From NCBI GenBank assembly GCA_043778575.1, contig JAYWFX010000022.1, forward strand, positions 1-11,495: a DNA stretch of 11,495 nt. The letters run 5' to 3'. The stretch is from JAYWFX01 sp043778575 (GTDB lineage Bacteria; Patescibacteriota; JACMRA01). Shown here one piece after another: positions 1-7,705 of this stretch. Within the stretch, counting starts at the first letter, position 1. Each line of letters begins with the position of its first letter. The notes below the pieces were generated by a model. The model worked only from the letters and a program-made list of their open reading frames with translations, had not been told where the DNA came from and made no database searches. A program made the translations under genes and the position numbers.

Positions 1-2
1 AT

Positions 3-1232
3 TTTCCCCTAAAATTCCACTCTCAGGGTAAAAACTCATTTGTCTTTGGTAGGATTGTAGATCAGCTACTTCCTGTAATCCCTAAAAAACAGGTTGAGTT
101 ATTTGTGCCTGATGTTCCTAGATTTGAATCCATACTCACCAAAATTAACACAGTTCTGGAGCAGACCACCAATGTCAGTCAAATTGTGGAGACTGCGGAC
201 TGGTTATGGCAAATTCACGAAAACCGCAGTGGACAAACGAGCGACGATCAATCCATTCACCCAGCTATATTGCCGCTTCAGAAACTGATGAGTAGCTATG
301 AGTTTTTTATCTTTTCCATGAACAATGTTTGGCAAAAAAATGAATATAAATACGAACCAGCAACGATGCGGATAATCGACCGCCCAATCTACGATAAATT
401 TAATCAGATTACCGAACTCATAGATCAACTCAAGCAGGTTATCACAATTCCTTTTTCAGATATATTTTCTCAAACCCTCGCTGGCAGTTTGCATGAACTC
501 ATCTCCATGACAAATCTCATCAGCGATCTGACGTACACGTTTCGTTTTTTCAAAAATAATTTTACTGTGAGTCAAGTTCGTAGAGGCTATACCTTGGCTC
601 AATATGTGGATGATTTGTTTATGTCTAAAACTGTTGCTAAACAAGATTCCAAAGATGGGGTGGGGGAGATTACTGTCGAGACGTTTTTGAGCGAGGATGA
701 TTTTGATTTGGTTCTTGGTTGGTTGGGAATCAGGGAGGTTTTTAATCGATATCCAGTCCAAGTCATGTACCAAGTTGGTGATTATCAGGTTTCTGATGAG
801 TTGATTACACTCGGTGACTTTTTTAGTGAAAAACTGGATCTAGCTCGATCTTCTCAAAAACCAATACTCATGCTGTGTGGTCAAAACTCAACCCTCAAAG
901 ATAGCCAAAAAAACCTGACTGATGATTTCAAAGTTGGAGATTATTTGCTGCTAGGCGAGAGTGGTAGTCTGACTAAAATTGGATCTAAACTGGTACGAGA
1001 TTTTACTGGATTATTGGTTACAAAGATGACGGATTATGGATATTTTCAGTATTTGCCGAATGTGCCTGAATTCGCTGAGATTTGGCTTCTCAATCCGCCG
1101 TATTTATGGGTTCACCCGAGTTTGAATCACGTTGATCAGCTAGATCTCAAACGGGTGTATTTAAATAGCCAGCTTAACTTTATTTCTCACAAGTCAGGTC
1201 GGACTGTACATTTCCTCAGGGGATATCGGTAG
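3..1232 (+). CDS. Hypothetical protein, 5'-truncated by the window edge
   Basis: I do not recognise the family. The reading frame is open from base 3 to the TAG at 1230-1232, giving at least 409 residues. A GTG at 105 could be called as a start, but the frame continues upstream of it without a stop (FPLKFHSQGKNS..., then VPKKQ-like sequence), so the gene very probably starts before the window. No signal peptide, membrane segment or P-loop is visible in the part present. The protein looks soluble and mixed alpha/beta, with an acidic middle (SEDDFD) and a C-terminal part rich in aromatic and proline residues (LLNPPYLWVHPSLNHVDQL). It converges on the DNA-transfer ATPase gene with a 19-base gap and no clear terminator hairpin between them. 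Convergence means the two are not one operon, so the neighbour does not inform its function. Confidence 0.75.
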   Translation, partial: FPLKFHSQGKNSFVFGRIVDQLLPVIPKKQVELFVPDVPRFESILTKINTVLEQTTNVSQIVETADWLWQIHENRSGQTSDDQSIHPAILPLQKLMSSYEFFIFSMNNVWQKNEYKYEPATMRIIDRPIYDKFNQITELIDQLKQVITIPFSDIFSQTLAGSLHELISMTNLISDLTYTFRFFKNNFTVSQVRRGYTLAQYVDDLFMSKTVAKQDSKDGVGEITVETFLSEDDFDLVLGWLGIREVFNRYPVQVMYQVGDYQVSDELITLGDFFSEKLDLARSSQKPILMLCGQNSTLKDSQKNLTDDFKVGDYLLLGESGSLTKIGSKLVRDFTGLLVTKMTDYGYFQYLPNVPEFAEIWLLNPPYLWVHPSLNHVDQLDLKRVYLNSQLNFISHKSGRTVHFLRGYR

Positions 1233-1251
1233 AAAAGAAGTGGTTTTTGGA

Positions 1252-2730
1252 TTATTCTTCACTATAGTCTCCGCCACCTACAAAGACCATAGTCTCACCG
1301 CTCTGAATTGGGGTATCTGAATCATCTAATTTATTTTTCTTCTTTTTCTTTTTCTTCTTTCGGGGTCTGGCTATTACATTTCCCTGTTCATCTAAAATCG
1401 CAGTACTATCGAAATAACTAGCAATACTCTGTTCGACTTGAATCCTCGGTGTGGCGTACAGCTGTCTGGATGTGGTCGTCATGGCTAGCTTGTTTCCCTT
1501 GATACTCGAGTAAATCGGGGGTAGGGTGTTTGCTGTAAATGGATCCAAGACCTTGTTGAGTACTGAGGTGCGTACGATGATTTGACTCCTATCGAGGTTT
1601 AAAAATAACTTTCTGAGCTCACCATTTTTGCTGAGAGGAAAGAGCTCCTTTTCCATGTCTTCGCTGTCTGCTGATCCAATCCTAAAGCTAATAATCGTAC
1701 CGACATTTCCAAAGACTGCATTTTTGATGACTTCATCGGGGTCTCCAGCTGTCAGCTGAGCGATGTATTGGTGGGCAATCGTCAGACATAGTCTAAACTT
1801 GCGAGCCTCAGACAAAATGGTTGCAAAACTGTCATTGGTGAAATTCTGAAACTCATCCACATAGAGGAAAAAATCCTGTCGCTCACTCTCTGAGATATCA
1901 TTTCTGCTCATAGCTGCTAGTTGGAATTTGGTGACGAGCATGCTCCCGAGGAGACTGGAATTATCTTCACCCAGCTTTCCTTTGGCGAGGTTGGCAATCA
2001 TGATTTTTTTACTGTCCATGATGTCTCTAAAGTCAATTTGACTCGTCCGTTGACCAAGGATATTGCGGATCATGGTACTAGAAAAAAACTGACCAACCTT
2101 GTTTAAAATCGGTGAAATAGCCTCTGTCTTGTATTTTTGATCAAATTTAGTATACTCTTGTGTCCAAAAGTTCTTTACCATGATGTTTTGGATATTTTCG
2201 ACAATTGCCGAGCGAAAATCATCATTTGTCAGCATTCGAACGACGCCGAGCAGAGTATTTCCCGGGGTATCCAACAGGGCTAAAATGGTATTGTTTAGGA
2301 TGTATTCCATGCGAGCTGACCAGACACCAGCCCAAATCCTCTTGAGTACAGCCATGAGCGACGAAGCAACTAAAAACGGAGGCTCACCATTGTTACTTTC
2401 TAGCATATTCAAACCAATCGGGAACTCGGTATCAGCAGGGTTAAAATAGATAACATCCTTTTGTCGAAATCCTGGAATTTGATCGAGGATACTCTCAGCA
2501 CTGTCACCAAGTGGATCGAGGAAACAAACCCCATCACCAGCATAAATATCCTGCAAAATCATGTTCTCAAGGAGGGTACTCTTTCCCATACCAGATTTCC
2601 CAATCATATAGACATGTCGTCGCCGATCCTCAGGCAAAAACCCAAAAGTCTTGATGGTATTATCTAGCTCCACAGTCCCAATAAAATTCAATTTTTCCAC
2701 ATTTTGCATAGATATTTTGATTAACTCCAT
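1252..2730 (-). CDS. VirD4/TraG-like type IV secretion/conjugation ATPase
   Basis: This is a 492-residue P-loop ATPase of the FtsK/HerA superfamily, closest in pattern to conjugative coupling proteins (VirD4/TraD/TraG), which bring DNA to a type IV secretion channel. Walker A is GKSGMGKST at residues 44-52. Walker B is FFLYVDEF at 287-294, with the catalytic Asp-Glu at 292-293. The following SEARKFRLCLTIAHQYIAQL stretch (about 307-326) carries the glutamine of the TraG/TraD recognition region. Unlike classical VirD4 there is no N-terminal membrane segment, so it is probably cytosolic or docks on a membrane partner. Residues 456-467 form an unusual run of eight lysines within RPRKK...NK before a glycine-rich acidic tail, possibly a DNA-contacting or flexible linker. 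The ATG at 2730 has no Shine-Dalgarno sequence but lies about 9 bases after a predicted transcription start; a second ATG is at codon 8. No other secretion gene is in the window. The ATPase call is firm, the exact role less so. Confidence 0.88.
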   Translation of the reverse strand: MELIKISMQNVEKLNFIGTVELDNTIKTFGFLPEDRRRHVYMIGKSGMGKSTLLENMILQDIYAGDGVCFLDPLGDSAESILDQIPGFRQKDVIYFNPADTEFPIGLNMLESNNGEPPFLVASSLMAVLKRIWAGVWSARMEYILNNTILALLDTPGNTLLGVVRMLTNDDFRSAIVENIQNIMVKNFWTQEYTKFDQKYKTEAISPILNKVGQFFSSTMIRNILGQRTSQIDFRDIMDSKKIMIANLAKGKLGEDNSSLLGSMLVTKFQLAAMSRNDISESERQDFFLYVDEFQNFTNDSFATILSEARKFRLCLTIAHQYIAQLTAGDPDEVIKNAVFGNVGTIISFRIGSADSEDMEKELFPLSKNGELRKLFLNLDRSQIIVRTSVLNKVLDPFTANTLPPIYSSIKGNKLAMTTTSRQLYATPRIQVEQSIASYFDSTAILDEQGNVIARPRKKKKKKKKNKLDDSDTPIQSGETMVFVGGGDYSEE

Positions 2731-2745
2731 TAATCTGTTCTATCG

Positions 2746-2774
2746 ATGATAATCAAATTATTTATGGTGGTCAA
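2746..2774 (-). promoter_or_regulatory. Sigma70-type promoter of the ATPase gene
   Basis: Read on the minus strand, TTGACC (2774-2769), a 17-base spacer and TATCAT (2751-2746) make a good sigma70-like promoter. Transcription would start near 2739, leaving a leader of only about 9 bases before the ATG at 2730, too short for a normal ribosome binding site. Confidence 0.6.
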
Positions 2775-2831
2775 TGTCTCGCTCTACTATTATCATATTA
2801 AACTCACAAAGATCCGCTAATTATTTTTTAA

Positions 2832-2879
2832 AAGTAAAAACAAATTCCCCTTCACTCTTTTAATGGAGCAAAAGGGAAT
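2832..2879 (-). terminator. Rho-independent terminator after the 154-aa gene
   Basis: On the minus strand, ATTCCCTTT (2879-2871) pairs with AAGGGGAAT (2852-2844) with one C/A mismatch, closing an 18-base loop, and is followed directly by a T-rich run (TTGTTTTTACTT). It lies 34 bases after the stop of the 2913-3377 gene and upstream of the ATPase promoter, so it separates those two transcription units. A smaller hairpin, CTAGA/TCTAG at 2881-2900, lies between the stop and this terminator. Confidence 0.65.
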
Positions 2880-2912
2880 GCTAGACATCAAAGTTTCTAG
2901 CCAACTTAGTTT

Positions 2913-3377
2913 TTATTTTGCTGGGCAAATGCTTTTAGCTGTTATGACAACTGGGTAATTTTTACCGAATATGTTGTTATAATTTGCTCCAGATATATCA
3001 AGATGAACTTTACCACCGCAATCTTTCGATTTTTTGATTGCGGATATGAGAGATTGATATGTCTCAGCCCTTTGTTGTTTATACCACCTTGCAAAAGAGT
3101 TATTAACTTCACCTACGAAAGGAGAGTCATCTTCCAGTGTTCCAATTACTTGAAAATCATCAGGCGGTGCCTGTCTTTCAGTCAATTGTACAACTCGACC
3201 TTGGGAGTCAGGTTTTACCCTGAATGTGACCCCAGATGATTCAAGAATTACTGTGCGACGGTTTTGACTATCTACAATTGCTTGTTTACAGCTCAATAGC
3301 CCTAAAACTATTAACAATAATGCAAAAAACAATAGGCTAAAACACCCTGAATCATCATTTTGATTTGAGCTCGTCAT
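2913..3377 (-). CDS. Small anchored or lipoprotein-like hypothetical protein
   Basis: This is a 154-residue protein of no family I recognise. Residues 13-29 form one strongly hydrophobic segment (FSLLFFALLLIVLGLL) ending in Ser-Cys at 29-30. LLSC resembles a lipobox, which would make Cys30 the acylated residue, although leucine at -2 is not the usual choice. The first 12 residues are acidic with no Lys or Arg (TSSNQNDDSG), and positive charges come only after the segment (K31, R40, R41). That is opposite to a normal Sec signal peptide, so an N-out, C-in anchor is the alternative. The remainder is hydrophilic, with a possible disulfide pair (C119, C151). The start at ATG 3377 is supported by GAGG at 3390-3387, nine bases upstream. 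It has its own promoter and terminator and so is probably monocistronic. Confidence 0.72.
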   Translation of the reverse strand: MTSSNQNDDSGCFSLLFFALLLIVLGLLSCKQAIVDSQNRRTVILESSGVTFRVKPDSQGRVVQLTERQAPPDDFQVIGTLEDDSPFVGEVNNSFARWYKQQRAETYQSLISAIKKSKDCGGKVHLDISGANYNNIFGKNYPVVITAKSICPAK

Positions 3378-3386
3378 TTTACTTTG

Positions 3387-3390
3387 CCTC
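3387..3390 (-). promoter_or_regulatory. Shine-Dalgarno site fixing the start of the 154-aa gene
   Basis: GAGG on the minus strand (3390-3387) stands nine bases before the ATG at 3377-3375. It is one of the few clear ribosome binding sites in this window and decides the start of this gene. Confidence 0.55.
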
Positions 3391-3423
3391 AGTTAAAAAA
3401 CTACGTCACCCGAAGATGATTAA

Positions 3424-3480
3424 ATCAATCTGAATTGATGGATACGCTACCCAATGATAACACACACACTACTTAGTCAA
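3424..3480 (-). promoter_or_regulatory. Candidate promoter and leader hairpin for the 154-aa gene
   Basis: On the minus strand TTGACT (3480-3475) is followed after 15 bases by TATCAT (3459-3454). The spacing is short, but a TGT directly before TATCAT makes an extended -10 element. Transcription would start near 3447, giving a leader of about 70 bases. That leader contains a perfect inverted repeat, ATCAAT-CTGA-ATTGAT (3424-3439), which could be an operator or an RNA hairpin. The intergenic stretch 3378-3595 shows nothing else apart from a weak ATCCT/AGGAT hairpin at 3562-3582, downstream of the broken gene. Confidence 0.4.
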
Positions 3481-3595
3481 AAAACGCTTTTGTAGATTAA
3501 AATCAACAGAACATTATCAAAAGACATTGCTTCACTTTCTGAATGAATTGATATAGAATTTGATCCTGAAATGAGGTTAGGATAATGTGTAGGGG

Positions 3596-4673
3596 TTATT
3601 TGGCGCCGCTGTAGACTACTTTTGCGTTTGGATATTGGTCATGAAAAAATGTTTCTAACTGTGGTCGTGTGGTTTGAATACTTCCCCGAGACAGAGAAAA
3701 TCCTCCTACAAAAACGTATACTTCTGCTGTATGTTGTATAACTACAAACTGGGCACCCCCGTTTAGTACTGTGTTGTCTCTCGTTGGGATGCTTGAATGT
3801 ATGCCGACAATTTGACTAAAAGTAATCTCGTTTTCCTGAAGTGCACCATGATTAGTCATCTCAGTCACTTCTCTATCATTGTATCGATTAAAAAAGTAGG
3901 CTAGCCCTTGGTTGTCACCTCCGAGGTAACTTTTTAGTTGTGTCATTATTTGTGCTCTATTGGTTGCGTCTGTATCAATACTATATTTACCAAAAACTTC
4001 ACCGCTGGGGATCGAGACAATTTTTCCAAGTTGCAGTATTTCAGAGTCTGCTAAGAGTGTTTTCACATCAAATTTCGGGTTATCCCAATCGTTGCAAATC
4101 AGAACATCTAATGGGTTTATTGTGTATTTTTTACATAATTTCTCTATCACCTCTTTAGGTACTTCTAGTTGTGCACCAAAGGTTTTTGACTTTCCTCCAA
4201 TGATGAGAGAGTCAGCACCATTGATTTGCAAAACCATGAACTGACCGCCACCAAGGATTGCGTTTGCCCCCGTTGAATCTTTTGATAAACCAATTCCTCC
4301 CTCTATTCTTTCTGCTTGAGCTGATTGCCCCCGTTGAATCTTTTGATAAACCAATTCCTCCCTCTATTCTTTCTGCTTGAGCTGACAAAAATTTACCAAG
4401 TATCTGCTGGTTTAGATCTGGGCTGATGAGTATTTCACCAAGAGACTGTGAGATAGCGTCGCGCGCTGATGGGTTATTTCCATCCTGAATTCCAACCTGC
4501 AGACAGCCACGATCCTTTCCAAATGCAAACTTTCCAGCACATCTGATTGGTAGCAATTTTTCAGCCGAGGGTATGATTTCAGGTGCTGTGATACAGGATT
4601 GGCACAAAGATTCTACAAGTAGTGCTTGGTTTCTACTATGGGTCTCAAAGTTTTGTTGTAGTTCAAATGACAT
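3596..4673 (-). pseudogene. Hypothetical gene split by a 61-bp tandem duplication
   Basis: Two minus-strand reading frames here are one gene. The 5' piece (start ATG 4673 or TTG 4682) ends prematurely at 4212, and the 3' piece runs to 3596. Both contain the same peptide, SAQAERIEGGIGLSKDSTG, because 61 bp are repeated exactly; 61 is not a multiple of three. Removing one copy joins the frames into a protein of about 338 residues from ATG 4673, with no other defect. The N-terminal part carries four cysteines (LCQSC, then RCAGKF...GC), perhaps a metal site. The rest contains two copies of a domain marked by N-x-[IV]-L-x-GG-x-QF-x-V-x-Q and a later GG. I do not recognise the family. A TTG at 4354, preceded by GGGAGGAA, could restart translation of the 3' piece. 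It is divergent from the M16C peptidase gene. An assembly error is the main alternative. Confidence 0.8.
4264..4385. repeat. Exact 61-bp tandem direct duplication
   Basis: Bases 4264-4324 and 4325-4385 are identical over all 61 positions by eye, and identity stops at once on both sides. The unit lies wholly inside coding sequence and shifts the frame by one base. The absence of any difference between copies points to a very recent event or an assembly artefact. The unit also carries a purine-rich GAGGGAGGAA on the minus strand, which can act as a ribosome binding site. Confidence 0.93.
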
Positions 4674-4706
4674 GATAAACAATCACACACTGTTTATGAG
4701 GTGTTT

Positions 4707-4722
4707 TGTCAAACTATTGACA
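4707..4722. promoter_or_regulatory. Inverted repeat between divergent genes, operator candidate
   Basis: TGTCAA-ACTA-TTGACA is a perfect 6-bp inverted repeat with a 4-base centre, midway between the start of the broken minus-strand gene (4673) and the peptidase start (4752). Each arm reads as a -35 box on its own strand, back to back. I find no convincing -10 box 16-18 bases from either arm, so a binding site for a dimeric regulator is as likely as a pair of promoters. Confidence 0.35.
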
Positions 4723-4751
4723 TCTCATTGAAACTCAAACCCTGTAGGAGC

Positions 4752-7691
4752 ATGCCATCCCCACAAAAATATACTGTTCTCAAGTCTGAATTTGTCTCAG
4801 AATACAAAGCAAAAATCACACTGTACGAGCACACCAAAACCAAAGCCCAAGTCATGGTGGTGGACAATGATGATGTAAATAAAGTTTTTGGGATAACCTT
4901 TCGAACGCCGTGGGGAAAGTCTCAGGGTATTGCTCATATTTTGGAGCATTCTGTGCTATGCGGATCAGAAAAGTACCCTGTCAAAGAGCCTTTTGTGGAG
5001 CTCATAAAATCCTCACTTAATACATTTATAAACGCCTTTACTTATCCAGACAAAACTTGTTATCCAGTGGCTAGCACAAACGCAAAGGATCTCTACAATA
5101 TGACTGAGGTATATCTGGATGCAGTTTTTAAGCCAAATATAACCAAGGAGACATTTTTACAGGAGGGTTGGCACTACGAATTGGAGAACTCAGAGTCAGC
5201 GTTGACCTATAAAGGTGTAGTTTTTAATGAGATGAAGGGTGTCTATAGTGATCCAGAAAATGTGCTCGCTCGCTATGTCCAAGCCTCGGTACTACCCGAT
5301 ACTGTGTATGGAGTCGATAGTGGGGGCGATCCTACTGTGATTCCCAGTCTGACTTTTGAGCAGTTTACCGAATTTCACCGTACTCATTACCACCCATCAA
5401 ATTCGATGATTTATTTCTATGGGGATGATCACAGCGATAAAAAATTTGAACTCCTAGATGAATATTTAGATCAGTATGAGTATTTGAAAGTGGATTCACA
5501 GATCGAGGTGCAAACCCCAAAAACTATTCATACCGAAATCACGATGCCATACGATCCGGGAGAAAAATCAGATGCTGGAAATTATGTAGTTATCTCATGG
5601 TTATTGAACGAACAGCCTGATTACCAAGCTAAAAATATGCTCGAGCTGACACTTCTCAACCAAGTCTTGTTGGGAAATCCCGGGGCACCACTTTACAAAG
5701 CTCTTATGGAATCTGGGCTAGGGGATGATCTGACAAATACCTATCTGGAACCAGACTTGCAGCAGTGTTTTATGTCTGTCGGGATCAAGGGTGTGAAAAC
5801 TGAAAATATTCCCAAGGTTCGTGAATTAATCTATTCTACACTTCGCGAACTAGTCAAAAATGGAGTAAATGCCAAGACAGTCGAATCCAGTCTAAATGCA
5901 ATGGAGTTTTCTGAGCGTGAACAAAATACTGGTCGCTATCCTCGAGGTCTTTCGCTGATGTTGAGTGCACTTCAGGACTGGAACTATGGCGGCGATCCAA
6001 TTCGTGCAATACAGTTTGAAGAGGATTTTATGACCATCAGGCAGCGACTCCTAGATCAGCCAAACACGTATTTTTCTGAGCTGATTACCAAATATATTCT
6101 CGACAATGTTCATGTAAATCAAGCAGTATTATACCCTGATGTTGGTCATGGTTCACGTGTAGCTGATGATGAAAAGAATCATTTGAGTGAAGTAAAATCT
6201 AAATTAACCACTGCTCAAATCAATGACATTGTAGACCAGACGACTCATCTAAAACTACTCCAGACGACTCCAGATGCAGTGGAAAATCTAGCAAAAATAC
6301 CTAAACTCCACATCGATGACGTCAAGGAGATACCAGTGCGACCAGAGTTTCATACGCTCACCTCTGACGAAAATATGGTTTATACTAACTCAGACATTTT
6401 TACTAACGGAATCGTGTATATGACTCTATTGTTTGACCTGTCGGCGGTTGATGCTGATTTATTTCTTTTGATAAAGCTGCTGTGGAGAGCGTCGCTGGAG
6501 ATGGACGGGCAAAATCGTAGCTTTGTAGAACTCAATCAGGATATCGATTTTTATACTGGAGGTATATATTTTAACACTATTTTTGATGAGACGCTCTCTG
6601 GAAATCCTATCAAACACTCGTGTGTGCATCTAAAGTGTCTAGAGGGTCGCATAGATCAGTCCTTGGAGTTGTTGACTGAGGTGCTAACTATGACTAAACT
6701 GGATAACCAAACCAAATTCAAGCAAATCCTGACTGACACTATTTCTAGTTTAGAGGGTAATCTGGTGCCAGCTGGTCATAACTACGTGATGTCATATTTA
6801 CAGTCTCAACTCAGCCCAATTTCCGTAGACAGAGAGCAAATATCTGGTATCAGTGCATTACAACCGCTCAAAAATCTCCTCAAGATGGTCGAAAACAACT
6901 GGTCAGAGGTGCTGGGATCACTAATTAGTCTGAGGTCAAATTTGCTTCATTCTCCAAAAAAGATTGTTCATATAACCGCTCCACAGGCCATCGCAGAAAA
7001 CATCAAAAACTCCTTACAGACCTGCATTACTAAGATACAAAACAGTTTACCTGCAGTAAAAAAAACCAGCTTGAATTTGCTCAGATCTAATTTTGGTTCA
7101 AATCCTGCTTTTATTTTGCCAACGCAGGTGAATTATGTGGGAAAAGGTATCAATCTCTACAAAAACGGTTACAAATTTCATGGTCCTCTGCTTCCGATAG
7201 TCAAGTATATAGGCACGGAGTATCTATGGGAAAAAGTCAGAGTAGTAGGGGGTGCTTACGGTGGATTTGCTAGATTTAATCAAACCAATGGTGTCTTTTT
7301 GTGTTGTTCATACCGAGATCCAAACTTGCTTGGCACACTCAAAATCTATGACCAAATTGCCGACATGCTTTCAAATGTGACTATCGACCAAGACTCTCTC
7401 AATGGTTATATCATAGGGTGTATTGGAGATTGGGATGGGTATAAACTCCCAGACGCTCAGGGTTTTGAACTGTTTACAAACCATCTAAAGGGTGTCACCA
7501 GTGATTATCTAAACACTATACGAAGCCAAATTTTAGCCACTAAACTCGAGGATTTTCATCAATTTGGAGTCACTCTCAAACCATATTCTGAAAATGGCAA
7601 AATATCATCTATTACCAGCCAAGCCAAATTCGACGAAGACTATGTAAATAGTCCATTTGAGAAGGTGTCATTGATCGATACTCAGTTGTAA
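4752..7691 (+). CDS. M16C zinc metallopeptidase (presequence protease PreP/Cym1 type)
   Basis: This is a full-length (979 residues) M16C peptidase. The family degrades short unstructured peptides inside a closed two-half chamber. Zinc ligands are visible: the inverted motif HILEH gives H62 and H66 with catalytic E65, and VVFNEMKG gives the third ligand E160. Family signatures around them are strong (HSVLCGS.KYPVKEPF, NAFTYPDKTCYPVAS, QEGWHYE, SGGDP, HPSN). The second half keeps the substrate-binding Arg/Tyr pair in KVRVVGGAYGGF (R830, Y836) and SYRDPN. No signal peptide is seen, so it should be cytosolic. I chose ATG 4752 because homologues begin close to the Tyr-x-Val-Leu segment. AGGAG at 4746-4750 is only one base from it, so it may not be a functional ribosome binding site. 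GTG 4701 is the longest alternative and adds 17 residues. The gene converges with the next gene, 14 bases apart. Confidence 0.95.
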   Translation: MPSPQKYTVLKSEFVSEYKAKITLYEHTKTKAQVMVVDNDDVNKVFGITFRTPWGKSQGIAHILEHSVLCGSEKYPVKEPFVELIKSSLNTFINAFTYPDKTCYPVASTNAKDLYNMTEVYLDAVFKPNITKETFLQEGWHYELENSESALTYKGVVFNEMKGVYSDPENVLARYVQASVLPDTVYGVDSGGDPTVIPSLTFEQFTEFHRTHYHPSNSMIYFYGDDHSDKKFELLDEYLDQYEYLKVDSQIEVQTPKTIHTEITMPYDPGEKSDAGNYVVISWLLNEQPDYQAKNMLELTLLNQVLLGNPGAPLYKALMESGLGDDLTNTYLEPDLQQCFMSVGIKGVKTENIPKVRELIYSTLRELVKNGVNAKTVESSLNAMEFSEREQNTGRYPRGLSLMLSALQDWNYGGDPIRAIQFEEDFMTIRQRLLDQPNTYFSELITKYILDNVHVNQAVLYPDVGHGSRVADDEKNHLSEVKSKLTTAQINDIVDQTTHLKLLQTTPDAVENLAKIPKLHIDDVKEIPVRPEFHTLTSDENMVYTNSDIFTNGIVYMTLLFDLSAVDADLFLLIKLLWRASLEMDGQNRSFVELNQDIDFYTGGIYFNTIFDETLSGNPIKHSCVHLKCLEGRIDQSLELLTEVLTMTKLDNQTKFKQILTDTISSLEGNLVPAGHNYVMSYLQSQLSPISVDREQISGISALQPLKNLLKMVENNWSEVLGSLISLRSNLLHSPKKIVHITAPQAIAENIKNSLQTCITKIQNSLPAVKKTSLNLLRSNFGSNPAFILPTQVNYVGKGINLYKNGYKFHGPLLPIVKYIGTEYLWEKVRVVGGAYGGFARFNQTNGVFLCCSYRDPNLLGTLKIYDQIADMLSNVTIDQDSLNGYIIGCIGDWDGYKLPDAQGFELFTNHLKGVTSDYLNTIRSQILATKLEDFHQFGVTLKPYSENGKISSITSQAKFDEDYVNSPFEKVSLIDTQL

Positions 7692-7705
7692 AAACAATCT
7701 CAGTT

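Noticed and set aside
94..4244. Several additional open frames of 60-105 codons overlapping the larger genes (for example 204-428, 456-773, 1921-2106, 2180-2449, 3003-3239, 3960-4244)
   Set aside because: Each lies wholly or almost wholly inside a longer gene in another frame or strand, has no recognisable motif or ribosome binding site, and is explained as a shadow of the real gene.
4746..4750. AGGAG before the peptidase ATG as a ribosome binding site
   Set aside because: Only one base separates it from ATG 4752, closer than a working Shine-Dalgarno; no start codon lies in frame at the proper distance downstream.
4701..4751. N-terminal extension of the M16C peptidase from GTG 4701
   Set aside because: The 17 extra residues match nothing expected in the family, are not a signal peptide, and start without a ribosome binding site; ATG 4752 gives the usual family length.
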